64,000 nucleotides of DNA from Apostichopus japonicus. Lineage: Eukaryota; Echinodermata; Holothuroidea; Aspidochirotida; Stichopodidae. Position numbers and translations under genes: made by a program. Within the stretch, counting starts at the first letter, position 1; every line of letters starts with the position of its first letter. Positions 33,801 to 45,499 of this stretch are shown in pieces. The stretch spans positions 3,615,001 through 3,679,000 of the forward strand of contig NC_092571.1 of NCBI RefSeq assembly GCF_037975245.1. The letters are read 5' to 3'. The notes below the pieces were generated by a model. The model was not told the origin of the DNA and ran no database searches. It saw nothing but the letters and a program-made list of their open reading frames with translations.

Positions 33801-36800
33801 TGATCCAGCATGTTAAGCGCTGCACCAACCAGGCTGCTATTCACAGTAGGGCATTGCAGCAAAGGATTGATGCACTCTCACCAGAGGGACATGGATGGAA
33901 ACTTGAAAATGATGACCTTATAATCACTTGGATGACAAAGCCACCTGACCCAGATGTTTTGCTTCAGTGTGTCAGCAGTAGCTGTAGAGTCGGCAAATGT
34001 CTTAAAGGAAGATGTTCCTGAATGAATGCACAACTACCGTGTACAGACCTATGTAAATATAGAAATTGCAACAACTTCCAAGAAGATGTTGAGATTGTTG
34101 ATGCAGGGGAAGATGATTTGGAGGATGAACTGTGATGGTGTTAAATCTTGATATCTTAGTCTGAAATTTTAATCAAGTTTGAAGTTTGTGAAAAGGTTAA
34201 CTTTTTCAAAGTCATGTTGTCATTATTTTGTTCCCCAGAGTTTAAAGGAACCAGAAAACATGATCTTATTCATATATTCATTTTAGCTATTAGTAGTTTT
34301 ACGTAGATTACCCTACCAACCAGACACCTTTGATAAATATCCACATTTTCTTCAAATCACACTTTTTTTTGAGAGGGGAGGGGAGGGGGGAGGAGGGTGT
34401 TATGGGCATGCTTTACCTCTTGCATATTCACAACTACATTTACTGATGACGATGACGCAAATACCGCGTCCTGAAACCAGTCAAAGGTTTATATACTGTT
34501 GTTGGGGAACCATCGCCCCTGACCCTGTTCCAATATCACGGTTCTTTATTGTTTGCCGTAACATTTCGTTACCTGTTTTATTCATATTGTTAATATGTTC
34601 TGTGCATCTGTTCAAGTTTTGACTGAAGGATATTCAAGTCTTTAGTGACTTTTATTTCATCTAATTATCTTCACCTCTACTACAGAATAGACTTTCCCTT
34701 TTCCATACCATATCTGACTTCCATGCAGTGAATTGAAGTGGATACTGTTAAGACTAGTACAACTGTCCTTGGATGAACTTTTAATCACTTATTAATTCCG
34801 CGCCGCGCCTTTTGATGAAGAACCTGTATCTTGAATCATCGCAAAGGCCCAGCTCTACTACACCATTGAGTGTATCGACCCAGTCTTAATAGATACATTA
34901 TTTCTTTCTATCTGGGGCTTAAGTTACCTGTCTTTGTTATTCACTTATTTGTACCATTCACCTTTATTATTCATATTATTTGTAGAATATAGAACTATTA
35001 TCATTCAAAATACCATTCGAAACCTTGTCGATCTCTTCTTTTATACGTTAACTCCCTTGGAACCTCTTTTTGCAGGAATACGAATTATAAACATGTCGTT
35101 TCAGTAACAAGGAGAGAGTACCTAGTTTTGTAGAAGACTGTGGAAAGAGTACTAAGGTAACGGATATATACCGACTATAACTTTATTTCACATCTACGAT
35201 ATGCCATGACGTCTTAGTGTGCCAACTTATATATTGATTTATACAAAAGAAATAGCTCACTGGTCTTGGGGCATTGGTACATCTCATTGTAACTAGGGAT
35301 TTAGCTACATGTAAAGTAGAGGGGGAGGGGGTCGCATTTGTAAAACAGTTTGGATGGGGAGTGTAACAATTATGGAGAGGAACTTTTCATTATATGTGTA
35401 TATTTACGCATACATGCACAGACGAAATGCATTCATAACATAGGGGGAAAATCTAAAAATATTTGATTTATTACAAAGCATTATATCTGAGTTTATTAAA
35501 AGTGGTACATTTTTATAATTAAAACCCTTAAGTTATAATGTGCAAAAATTGTATTTCATATTTCAAAGTTGAAAATGTGATTTTTTACCATTTTGGCGAA
35601 AATGGAGGGGGGGGGGCACAACTTGTAATGCCTGAAAACAACCCTCACTGACCCTTAGACCAGAATTCTCTTCCACCATTCTTGTAACCCTGACCCAACT
35701 ATTTAAAAAAAAATATATATATCAGTCGTAATTTAACATATAAGAAAAGAGTGGTATGTATGCACCACTGTACCAAATCTAACGTTAGCACATGTGTTCC
35801 TAATACATAGCATCGTAGCACGTAATGTCTACATTACATACCCAATTTCAAGGGTTTCTTACAAAAATACTGCAGGAAATTTTTTGGAGAACTTTTGATA
35901 TAATGTTTGTGATGCATTAAACTACCCAAAAATGCATTAAAAGTCTAGACCCGTTGTTGCTGGAACGAAACTGATTTTACAGCCACATTTTGAGCTTCAG
36001 CTGATGGCCTACTGATTTGGTTGCCTTTTCTTACACAAAAGTGTTTAAATACCGTGGCCCTTGTTAGGTTAGTATGTACGTAATGCTTTCACTTTAATAT
36101 TTAAAGAATGAACAATCAGAACGTTTACATACATTTGTGTCCTGAATTTATAAGTGAACTGTAATATAAGTTGATTAAATATTGTATTGAATGACATAAA
36201 GCTGTGTTCTTGCCATTGAATTCGAAGTGCCTTAGAAAGTACTGACAAAACCGTTCTTAAGTTATTCAGTGCTGACAACTTTAAGGGATTCCATTAAACC
36301 TATACATGATTTTAGTAGATATAAAAGCAAAGCTGTACTAATACCTTTTCTAGCACATGATAGATTCTCTTCTTTGTTACTTTCTCTGGCCAGAAATCAT
36401 ATACTTTGCAATTTTCAGTTTCGGTTAGAGTATTTTCCCAGACGTTAACTCAGGATGTTGATACTGTTACATTAAAAAGAAAGTGAAAAAGGTTTGAATT
36501 TAGTTACTGTAATTACTTCCTGATTGTAAGCGGGACTCACACTTCGAAGGAAAGTGGGACATTGGACATTGAAAAAGCAGCCAGGGAAACCCCTCAAAAC
36601 TGTCCTGACGAAACAGGTCATCCATGTATTCTGTAGCACTACTTTTTAGTTTTGAATGTAATTCAACGACTTTTAAATGACTGTTTCAACTAATTTGTGA
36701 CATGGGTTGTCGTCTCTGGTCTAATTTATAAATTAATTTTTATAAACTGAAGTAACATGTAATATCTTCAGTATCTTATCTTTTTTCATTGGTCTAGTAT

Positions 36801-39800
36801 GTTGCCACCCATCAGATTATGGAAAACTACACTCAACATATAAGTCTCAGCTTGTCTTGCAAATCAAACTCCGTGTATTTCAATGCAATGCAAAACGTAT
36901 AAAAACTATTTTTTATAACAGTTTTGTAATATCAGTCCACGTTATTTTGAAATTGCTTGACAAAGCCAAAAGAGAAAAAATTGCATATTGGAATAGACTG
37001 CTACGCAGTATAGGTATTCCGTTTATTATAGGTGTTGTGATGATGTGTATTTAATGTAGCATAGTAAAATGTGATAATCTTCGTTTGTGATTAACAAAGT
37101 TAAACTAGATATATTAAACCATTACGTTTTTTTTCTGTCAAAAAGGCCAAAGCATATGTTATTTCAGATGCTCGCTTTGTCAAATATTTCACATCAACAG
37201 ACCAAGTCGAATTATATTCAGTAACCCGAGAAATCCCAATTTGTTGACAATTACGAAGCAAAAAGTCTCTAAAGATGCCATTCGGGCAGAATTCTTGATA
37301 TATATAGTGTGGAACTGTGGATAAAAATCAGCAACATAGGTTACATATAAATTGTCTTGAGACGCGAACTTGAAAATGCTTTTGTAGTTGCAGTATGGAG
37401 ATATCTTTAGACCGTAATATTAAGAAATAAACAAGTCACAACTAAACTAGGATTAAAGTTATTTAACCATCAGTTTTCTGTATGAGGCAATATTTTTTCT
37501 TTTAATGAAAGTCAATGGCTCGGAAGGAAACGATGTAATTCGTTAATCAATATCATAAGTTTAAACTTAAAGATTTTATTCCTTTTAAAAATATAAATAA
37601 GTTATCAACACACACATAATACATGTAAGAGCTTATTGTACTCATGACACAGTAAATGAATAAGATACACGTTTACAGCTCCAGTAAGGTCAAAGTATTA
37701 GTAGTACTCTGACGAGTTAGCAAGTATCACCTAAGTGACAGTCATTACACCTTCATGGTTGACTGTGGAATAATTAGCGACGTAAGCTAAGGTCAGAGTA
37801 TCAATTGACAAGAGCAGACCATATGTGAATATATGGTCAACAGACATCATTAATACCAACTAGGAAGTCCACATATTCATTTCAATTTCGTTGTAAACTA
37901 CGCAATTTCGAAATGGAACACTATTGTCCATATTCTCTTTGAAGAGTCCAGCAGGCCAGACACGATTGTTATTCCGGCATCGTGATGTACTATAACAAGT
38001 TGAACTCTGATGGTGATGTTTCAACAACAGGTTATTTCGTATGTAACATTCTTTTCCAGTAAATATTCTTCAATGTGATCGTCATCAACATAATATAAAC
38101 CTTAGTGACCGTAATTATTGCTTTCATCTTTAACTCGAAGAACCCAGAAAGTGACTGAACATAACGATGTTAAATTATAAAGTGGTGACATCTTACCAAT
38201 TGACAAATACAGAGACAATAAAAAGTCATGACATTTCTATTTTTGATTTCAACACGTACTTTGAACAACTGCAATATGTAACGAGGTTACCAAATGCAAA
38301 TGGTCGCTCATCAGTTTCAAACTGTGCGCTAAGTCTCTGAAAGTGTAAATATCTTGTACCTGTGGAGCATCTGTAGGACAGGAGAGAGGGGTGAAGTAAT
38401 ATACAAGAAATGTTAATTGATAATATTGTATTATTTTGTTATATGTACTGACATCATTAATACTTATTTTTGTAGAGCATGAGCTTCAATTGGAAATCTA
38501 AACATATGTGTAGAGAAGGGCAGGGGACAGAGCCATCTACCCCTTCCAGCGAGTGGGACATATTATCGTCTAACGAACTCCATTTGAGGGAATCGATTAA
38601 ATAGGCAGTAAATGTTGTGATTTTGGCTGATTTTCAAGGTCGAGGCAAACATGTCTGAACTTATACCAATAAAATTAATAATAAAATTAGGTAAGTGGAT
38701 AGACGTAGGAAGCGGAACGAGGGGATTGGTGTGTTTATTGTCATTCTCCGTGTCTAAGATGTGATGAAGTTTGTCCCTCAACACCCGTTATAGGTTAACA
38801 GCTGTCTGGACGTTTAGTCCATAGACATCGATGATGTTGCTCAGATTACTTATTATACATCTGGCCAAACTATCTTGCGTGTCACAACTAAAACATAAGG
38901 AAGAACATTTCTAGAACACATCACCATTGAAGGATTATTTTTAGATTAAACATGCATCAATGTGAAAGCTACTTCCTGCATATTCATCAACTTAGTTGCC
39001 CCCAAAATATGTTACTTGATGTATAATAATTTACCTGATAAGGTTTTGGCGATGATATTGAAACCATTATATGGTTGATCAGAAAGGGTTGCCTTGTAGT
39101 ACCTAAACATTTCTCTGCCTAGTAATTCACATACCAGATGTTCATCTTCCGTAATAAATTTAGGGAGACTCGGCATGGAATCAGCTTCCATTTGAGGTAC
39201 AATTCCTTGCATTTGAACTAATTCAAGGACAAAAGATTCTACAAGTTTAAGCGACACAGTTCATTGATTAATGCATAATGTGATCAACATTTAAAAGGCC
39301 TATCTTGAGTGTGATGGTCTGCTGTCCATTTGCGTGGTTTCTTGGTCGCCCCTTATAGTGGTGGTATATTAAAGAAACGACTAAAATCATCCAATTTGCT
39401 GACATAATTTGAAGCTGATGTTGGTTTACATAGTATGGAAGGTCAAAAGTCTAAAGTAAAATGTAATAACTTAAAAATTATGTAATATGTGAACGAATGT
39501 GCTGCTTGTTCGGGGTGATTTCATAATATCATTATAATGCGTGTTTTCTATAGCGCTTTTCAAATATATGATGTTTGTTCCTGGTCAGTTGTGAATATAA
39601 CATCACTTCTCAAACCTGTTCGTTTTGTAGAATTCACACCAACAATAGATTACCGTGCATCGAGTCATAAAACACAGCATATGTAGGAACCTCTGCAAAA
39701 GTGTCTGAAATTAATGACAGGCTCCTACAGAAAGGGTACATATAATAAACGCCATCAAACAACAGACAAGCTTTTACAGAGATGGTACATATACTTAACG

Positions 39801-42800
39801 CCATCAAACAACAGACAGGCTCCTACAGTGATGGTACATATACTAAACGTCATCAAACAACATACAGGCTTCTACAGTGATGGTACATATACTAAACGTC
39901 ATCAAACAACAGACTGGCTCCTACAGTGATGGTGCATATAATAAACGCCATCAAACAACAGACAGGCTCCTACAGTGATGGTACATATACTAAACGCCAT
40001 CAAACAACAGACAGGCTTTTACAATGATGGTACATATACTAGGCGCAATCAAACAACAGGCCGGCTTCTACAGTGATGGCACATATAACAAACGCCATTA
40101 AACAACATACAGGATCTTGCAGTGATGGTACATATAACAAACGCCATCAAACAACAGACAGGCATCTACAGTGATGGTACATATACTAAGCACAATCAAA
40201 CAACAGACAAGCATCTACAGTGATGGTACATATACTTAACGCCATCAAACAACAGACAGGCATCTACAGTGATGATACATATAATAAACGCCATCAAACA
40301 ACAGACAGGCTCCTAGAGTGATGGTACATATACTTAACGCCATCAAACAACATACAGGCTCCTACAGTGATGGTACATATACTTAACGCCATCAAAGAAC
40401 AGACATGCTCCTACAGTGATGGTTCCTATACTAAACGCCATCACATAACAGACAGGCATCTACAGTGATGGTACATATACTTAACGCCATCAGACAACAG
40501 ACAGGCATCTACAGTGATGGTACATATAATAAACGCCATCAAACAACACACAGGTTCCTGCAATGATGGTACATATACTAAACGTCATCAAACAACAGAG
40601 AGGCTTACACAGTGATGGTACATATAATAAACGCCATCAAACATCAGACAGGCTCCTACAGTGATGGTACATCCAATAAACGACATCAAAAAAGATCATA
40701 AGCATAGGCGTAGGTGCCTCATTTGATTGGGGGGGGGGGGGGCTGTAACGACTTGCCCGAAAAATATAACCAGAATTTTTCGCGCGCTCCGCGCGCAATC
40801 CACATGTTACTGTGCGTATCATATAGGCATTCATCGATTATTACACCACATGCCAATAACATAATATCATTTTTCGTGTTATTACCCTTCCATATTGGTT
40901 AGAATTATTGGGGAAGTTGTTGCAACAATAATGATATTAACAATAATATAAGTTTAACCGTTAAAAAACACAGTGCAAATTTATCTTCTTCTTCTTGGTC
41001 AGGGGGAGAGAATGGTCTGTAGGGGCGCTTTCGACACTATCCACCACAGGTTGGCGCGGAGCGTACAGAAAATTTTTGCGTAAAGATACTCCCTAGATCG
41101 CCGGAAATGACCCTTTCCAGGCCTTGCTAATTTGCAGATAAACGAAGAATAAATAGGTGTCATCGCCATTTGTCAGAAAATTGCACCAACAAAATGTGAC
41201 AAATGTCAATAGGTTTTTGAGAGCGCAATAAACAAGTCAATAATCGCGAATAAGTAAAGAGTGGTAAAAAGCTGAAAGGGCGCCAGCAGTCCATTTGAGT
41301 CCGTCAGGGGGGAACGCCCCCCTCTAACTGTATGGACGCTCCGCCACTCAGCATATTGCCCAAATTTTCACTAAAAAAATTGAAAAACACAGTGCAAATT
41401 ATTCTTTTTCCAGTAGGTGCCCGAAAAATTCTCAGCATCTTGCCCGAATTTTTCACCAAAAAAATGGTTGGGGGGGCTACAGCCACACCCCCCTCCTCCT
41501 ATACTATGGACATAAGTAACACATATTGTAAATTATTAGATGTATAGTGTTCTATCTTATAAATAGACTAACAAACAAAAGAACATAAAAAACTCATAAT
41601 GTAAGTCATTAGATGTATATTGTTCTATCCTAAAACGTGAAAATCACTAAGATCATGGTTCGGTCCAAGTATTGAAACGGAATTGTATATTAACAACGGA
41701 GCACAATATGACATTTTAACGGACATGCTTTTAACACGGAAGTGGTTACAGACTAACGTCAAACGCCTTCTCCAATAAAATGATATACTATAAAATCGTA
41801 AATATGTTGAATGTTAACGAAGCTTGTGCGTGTAACTGGTTAGTATATAACATCAAATATATATATTATTAAATAAGTATTCGTTTTGCAACTTTCGTCT
41901 CAATTATAGATGATCGTGCATCGAATAATAAATCACAAATTGCAATAATTAGTTAATGTACACAAGGTTTGTATGGAGAATATATTGGTTGAAATACTCA
42001 CTGACTCTCAACGTCAAAACATAACTCTGCAACAAAAATTAAGAGAAATTTGTGGCCAGTAATCTCTCTAATCTATAATATTTAATGCATCTCTTGATCG
42101 GTTTCTTGGAGGTAAATATACATTACGACTTCAGTATAATGTGATATTTTCACGTAACACATACAAATAAGAAGCGTTAATGTTTGAACTTACTAATTTT
42201 ATGACAATAGTAACCAAAGATGCATGCGAACGACATCGTGAAGGAAGCTGCACATGTTACTATGATTAAGAGCAACATCGATACACCGGATATATTTCGG
42301 TCTTTGTCCTGCCGCATGGGAACTGTCGGATGATTACTATCATCCTTCTCGGATGTATTTGTCAGGAAGCTACTGGTAGTACTATTGTGCTCAGTGTAAT
42401 TTGTTTCGCAGTTCTTGCCACCTGTGGAGGAAGTACCAACACCAAGTGCAATATCACTCTAAAGTCATAACATATATTTGACAATATTGCTGGTTCAAAT
42501 CTAAAAACCAATTCACCGACTGGTTTTTGTTAAAGTGTCAGTGGACCAGTGATAATGTTTCGATTTGTTTCCAACATAACACATATATAACAGTACAGTT
42601 TCAAGTTAACCAGTGGTCTACTTTGAGGGATAGTGCAAGTTAGTCGTACTTCTTGGTTGTTTTCAACGTATATCGTGTCATCATTGATGGAATTTGCTTG
42701 AATGAGGACTGCAGGAGTCACTGGCGATACAACAGAACATACTTAAAAGAACACTCTTTGACGTGTGAAATGAAGCACTAATATGTCAATTTTTTACTAG

Positions 42801-44377
42801 CTTGGATGTTTTCACTATAGAGTGGATTTATTAGATGTAACAAGTTACAATAACTTTTAAAGATTGCTTCTTAACCTTCTTCATATTATTATTAACAACG
42901 TTAATTTGTTTGGAAAGTTGTTTTCTACGTTAAACCAGTCAACATCAATTTTGAACATCGAAGCGGAATAAAGTCTGATTTGGAAATGTAACATGTTTCT
43001 GTGCAGTTATTTAAGATGTGCAATAGATATTTACTCTAGCGAGCAATCTACAAAATGAAACGCAGTCCCAATGATAACCCCTCCCCAAATGAATGTCCCC
43101 GTTACTCGCCCAACACATCCATTTATTCTGTGTGTTGAGAAGTATATCAAACGGACACTTTTTGTCATGGGTTTTGTAGTCATAAATATACGATATCTAC
43201 TCATAATCAATGTTATAAATATAGGACCGTCAGTCATTGAGCGCACTTCACGTTCACTTGTCACTATCATATGGAAATGTTATTTTATTGGTAAAGCAGC
43301 TTCACATTTCTTTATACTAAATATTAACTTTGTATTTTATGTTGATTTTTTGTTGCTAAATACTAGTGGGACAATGATATATGTGTAACTTCAATGACGC
43401 GGCCCTTGTCCGTTATTTCGCAGGTAAGATTGACTGACAGCTCAGTTCTTTTCAAACAATCATAATTTGAAAAGCACGACTTTCCATAGCTTCAAGGCTG
43501 GTAGCCCACTAACATCCGAAGCACCATGTACTGTTAAGAATCTTGCTATTATGCATTAGACAAACAGGAAACGTATTTACATATTTATTACTGTTCATTA
43601 CAGTTCTTAAAATTTCTTTCCTGTAACCACCAAACTGAGAATTGAATTGATATCCTGCCCTTAATGGAGTTAGCCAGAGATTGTCATATCAGGGACTTTA
43701 GAGTTGTGAAATATTTAATATTTCTCACCAAATGCAAAGCATACGTGGTTGTGTTTTAAATCTTTGCGAAACAAAATCTCAAAGTACAAGTTTCAGAGTT
43801 TAATTTTTTACTAGTGAATTTTCGTAGCGTTTGTCTTGCCTGTATGGTTTGCTTAATTTCCTAATATACTCAGTAACTGTTCAAGCTGACATACAACTAA
43901 CTTTAAACTTGATTACTTTTGTGCAAAACGCACATCATGAAACCAACGTTATGTAACTCAAACTTAAAATATATTTTCGTCCAACTTACCTTCCACTTGT
44001 ATCACGTATGGTATTTCTGTTCCATTTGTTCCATTTCGTTTGCAAGTAAAGTTTCCTTCGTGACAAAGTGATACATTTTTAATATGGAGTGTGTTGTTCT
44101 CGTAAATTTCAACGGTGTTATTACATGGATATTCGACATAAACAAAGTTTTCTATTATAAGTTGTCCATTGTGTAACCATTTGCTAATCTCTCCATCAGA
44201 CAGTGCACACGGAAGTTCAATGGATGATGAAGTAGGTACGTAGCACACATGTGTGCAGTTGTCCAATACGGTAATATTCGATGCAATTAGACTGTAACTA
44301 TTCAGGAAAACGAGCATGAAAATTCTCCAAAGTCTAGTCGAGGATACAGTTAAAGTAGCAGTAATCTTTGCTGCCAT
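30741..44377 (-). CDS. Ig-domain transmembrane receptor with pseudokinase-like tyrosine-kinase domain
   Basis: Minus-strand exons: 44377-43990 (signal peptide, Ig1), 42720 to about 42530 (Ig2, end unclear), 42421-42194 (stalk and membrane helix), 39238-39035 (glycine loop and beta3), 38370-38260 (alphaC), 37314-37126 (hinge), 36463-36345 (catalytic and DFG region), 30840-30741 (last alpha helices, stop). Junctions among the 39-37 kb exons are all phase 1 and give a continuous kinase fold. Key residues are changed: LGREMFRYYKA replaces LGxGxFGxVYKA, HPELTS replaces HRDLAA, and DFW replaces DFG; the beta3 Lys (IIAKTLS) remains. Such a receptor could signal only as a pseudokinase. A one-base problem in an A8 run (37127-37134) and another near 36430, plus missing juxtamembrane and APE-to-alphaG exons, mean it may be a pseudogene or have assembly errors. 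Confidence 0.7.
31770..31883 (+). mobile_element. U2-headed SINE-like repeat fragment
   Basis: GATTGGGGTTGAGAGG and TTGGTTTTCGTGCCCAGG match the body of the family at 1300-1485 and 6355-6700. The neighbouring TIR element begins where this fragment stops. Confidence 0.5.
32188..34135 (+). pseudogene. Decayed gene of the HxxC / Cys-rich tail family (transposon-associated?)
   Basis: Exons: about 32188-32666 (MAAPTGASQSPTHGNLQC at the start; GFHDKCYRRFID and WCIACSIYYM in other frames), about 33341-33498 (VLLRQAAERKKDE, then GKDRVAIEVRYHSLC one frame over) and 33771-34135 (LPPTKDALIQHVKRC, PEGHGWKLENDDLI, LLQCVSSSCRVGKC, then PCTDLCKYRNCNN). The last part resembles a Cys-rich C-terminal motif seen in large uncharacterised invertebrate proteins, many repetitive. 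A TGA sits where that motif should have a Cys (34019-34021), and at least three frameshifts are present, so it is dead. The function is unknown to me. Confidence 0.65.
33737..34021 (+). pseudogene. Last exon of the Cys-rich decayed gene (part)
   Basis: The exon starts after the acceptor CATCTCCTCCTCAG at 33771. The frame is open to GRCS-stop; after the TGA the same frame continues in the family pattern to a natural stop at 34135 through an acidic tail (EDVEIVDAGEDDLEDEL). Confidence 0.65.
36345..36463 (-). CDS. Receptor exon: catalytic-loop and DFG region, degenerate
   Basis: Acceptor TAATGTAACAG. YQHPELTSGKIL occupies the HRDLAARNVL position. After a one-base frame slip, TETENCKVYDFWPEKV occupies the DFG region. 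Donor GAAAAG|GTATTA. The catalytic Asp, the metal-binding Asn and the DFG Gly are all substituted. Confidence 0.65.
37126..37314 (-). CDS. Receptor exon: kinase hinge, alphaD and alphaE
   Basis: Acceptor TTTTATCCACAG, phase 1. PHYIYQEFCPNGIFRDFLLR fits beta5, hinge and alphaD of receptor tyrosine kinases; KYLTKRASEITYALAFLTEK fits alphaE. It ends in a run of eight A before C|GTAAT. Seven A would fit the next exon's frame. Confidence 0.7.
38260..38370 (-). CDS. Receptor exon: kinase alphaC and beta4
   Basis: Acceptor TGTCCTACAG, donor CAAA|GTACGT, phase 1 to 1. It encodes APQVQDIYTFRDLAHSLKLM and SDHLHLVTSLHIAVVQ. The alphaC Glu position appears to be Asp. Confidence 0.7.
39035..39238 (-). 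CDS. Receptor exon: kinase N-lobe, glycine loop and beta3
   Basis: Acceptor CTTAAACTTGTAG, donor TCAG|GTAAAT, phase 1 to 1. EHLVCELLGREMFRYYKATL aligns with the nucleotide-binding loop, but the second and third Gly are Glu and Arg. NIIAKTLS carries the beta3 Lys. Confidence 0.7.
39700..40690 (+). repeat. 49-bp minisatellite, about 20 copies
   Basis: The unit is roughly ACAGTGATGGTACATATACT, AAACGCCATCAAACAACAGA, CAGGCTCCT, with scattered substitutions. It lies in the receptor gene, between the membrane-span and kinase exons. Units adjoin with no unique spacers. Confidence 0.95.
40704..41508. mobile_element. hAT-like element, probable
   Basis: The left end CATAGGCGTAGGTGCC resembles the end of the nested element at 5310. 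The right end CCTCCTATACTATG is a degenerate inverse of it. CATAAG occurs just outside both ends. Poly-G and poly-C blocks lie next to the ends, as in the other hAT-like elements here. The border is approximate. Confidence 0.45.
42194..42421 (-). CDS. Receptor exon: Ser/Thr-rich stalk and transmembrane helix
   Basis: Acceptor CTTCCTCCACAG and donor ATTA|GTAAGT, both phase 1. It encodes NYTEHNSTTSSFLTNTS (stalk), then VSMLLLIIVTCAASF and TMSFACIFGYYC, one membrane span followed by HKI. Confidence 0.75.
42530..42720 (-). CDS. Receptor exon: second Ig-like domain start (3' border uncertain)
   Basis: Acceptor TGTATCGCCAG, phase 1. It encodes VTPAVLIQANSI and EVRLTCTIPQSRP, the first half of an Ig fold. 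The second Cys strand is not visible before a stop, so the exon is either very short or damaged. Confidence 0.5.
43990..44377 (-). CDS. Receptor exon: signal peptide and first Ig domain
   Basis: ATG at 44377. A hydrophobic stretch LWRIFMLVFLNSYSLIAS is followed by an Ig V-like domain with SIELPC, the core Trp in ISKWLHNG, LHIKNVSLCHEGNFTC (the Ig Cys-Cys pair) and several N-glycosylation sites (NCT, NNT, NVS, NGT). Donor GAAG|GTAAGT, phase 1. Confidence 0.75.
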
Positions 44378-45499
44378 TGCTTGTGAATCCTCAACAAATC
44401 AAGGGATAACTTACTGGTGTCAGACTCATGTATTGAATTGAGCAGACATTTGTCGCTGTCATCCCTGCTGTTGCTTCCTTGTCAGTCTTTCTCAGAATGA
44501 AGATGACTAAAGCGTGTGTAGTGTTGTTTCCATGTGAAACTAATAGTGAAGGGTGTATGTAACGAAAGGGAATCCGTGCTTTCTCACTTTTGTGAAAAAT
44601 ACCCTATATAGGCTACACACCATGGCCACATTCGGAACACTGTTTTTTAACCCTTGGTAGTGTTTAAGGATCAACTGTCACCTAAAATTCACTTTTGTAA
44701 CCTGCATATGGCGAAAAGCGCCTTTAAACACAGCATATTAAGCATCATAGCATTGCCCGAGCACAATTTAGTACATCACAATCAGAGAACATGAGGCGCT
44801 CTGGCTGAATTAACTTTTGAGATACGTTAGTATAAGTAGTTATCCTGTCGGAACAATAGTAGTATAGAGTAAACACTTCAGACCCCTCCATTCCTATTTT
44901 TCTCGAGGTGTGAAGTTCTTTTGTCTTCAAGGGGAATCCCTGGGAATCCTGGGAATTCTGGGAATCCCTGTGAATACCTTTATGGTTTGGGCAGGGAACT
45001 TTTTGTTTCATGTTAGCCTTCCTGTTAGGAAATCTGGACATCTTCCTGAGAGCGGCCTCAGAATCACTCACTGTTGTCGAAACGTGCAGCATAACTTTGA
45101 TCTAACATACGAATCCTTTTTGTTTTATGTTCGAATCTGATACAGATTGTCATTAGGGTATTTGCCTTCTTAAATAGATTGCCATTAGGCTGTCTTGGTA
45201 TCCTAAAGGTAATAAGGTGTGGATAATCCATCCTGCCGAGCCGTCTTTTGTTTGGTTGTAGACTATTGTAAATACATTTCCGTCTGATAATACAGGTTGG
45301 GGAGGCTGTTGTTGATTTTTTACTTCTCACTTTAGTGGAATACATAGCATAGTCCGAACGACAAGAATGAAGGACAGAACACAGAGGATAAGTTTAGAGA
45401 AAGTTTATTCATAAGTACATGTTTCCAAACGGTGTATTCATAAATGACATGTGCATAAGTAGTAAATACAAGAATATTTTACAGATATCACAACAACTT
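44378..45499. other. Non-coding upstream of the receptor
   Basis: The receptor promoter should lie just above 44377, but I see no clear TATA box. At 44920-44970 there is a short GGGAATCC-type tandem repeat (GGGAATCCTGGGAATTCTGG). Confidence 0.4.

Larger units (their letters stand above)
31884..36011 (+). mobile_element. Candidate DNA element with ~190-bp inverted ends and internal gene (4.1 kb)
   Basis: The left end (31884-32075) and the reverse complement of the right end (35820-36011) share TAGGCCATCAGCTGAAG, TTTCGTTCCAGCAAC, GGGTCTA, CAAAAGTTCTCC and TTTCCTGCAGT in the same order. The decayed gene at 32188-34135 lies between them. I found no clear target duplication. It could be a TIR transposon, or two inverted copies of a small repeat that happen to flank a gene. 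It lies in an intron of the receptor, in the opposite orientation. Confidence 0.55.

Noticed and set aside
37740-37990. Minus-strand WPAGLFKENMDN and FTYGLLLS, resembling the kinase APE-to-alphaF region
   Set aside because: It lies upstream of the hinge exon, out of order, with a stop between the two pieces. Probably chance, or a relic of a duplicated exon.
38563-38880. Minus-strand SLARCIISNLSNIIDVYGLN and LRDKLHHIL, kinase-like
   Set aside because: It sits between two exons that join perfectly without it and has an in-frame TAA. At most a dead duplicate exon.
39700-40690. CRISPR-like regular array
   Set aside because: Units adjoin with no variable spacers, and the surroundings are eukaryotic.
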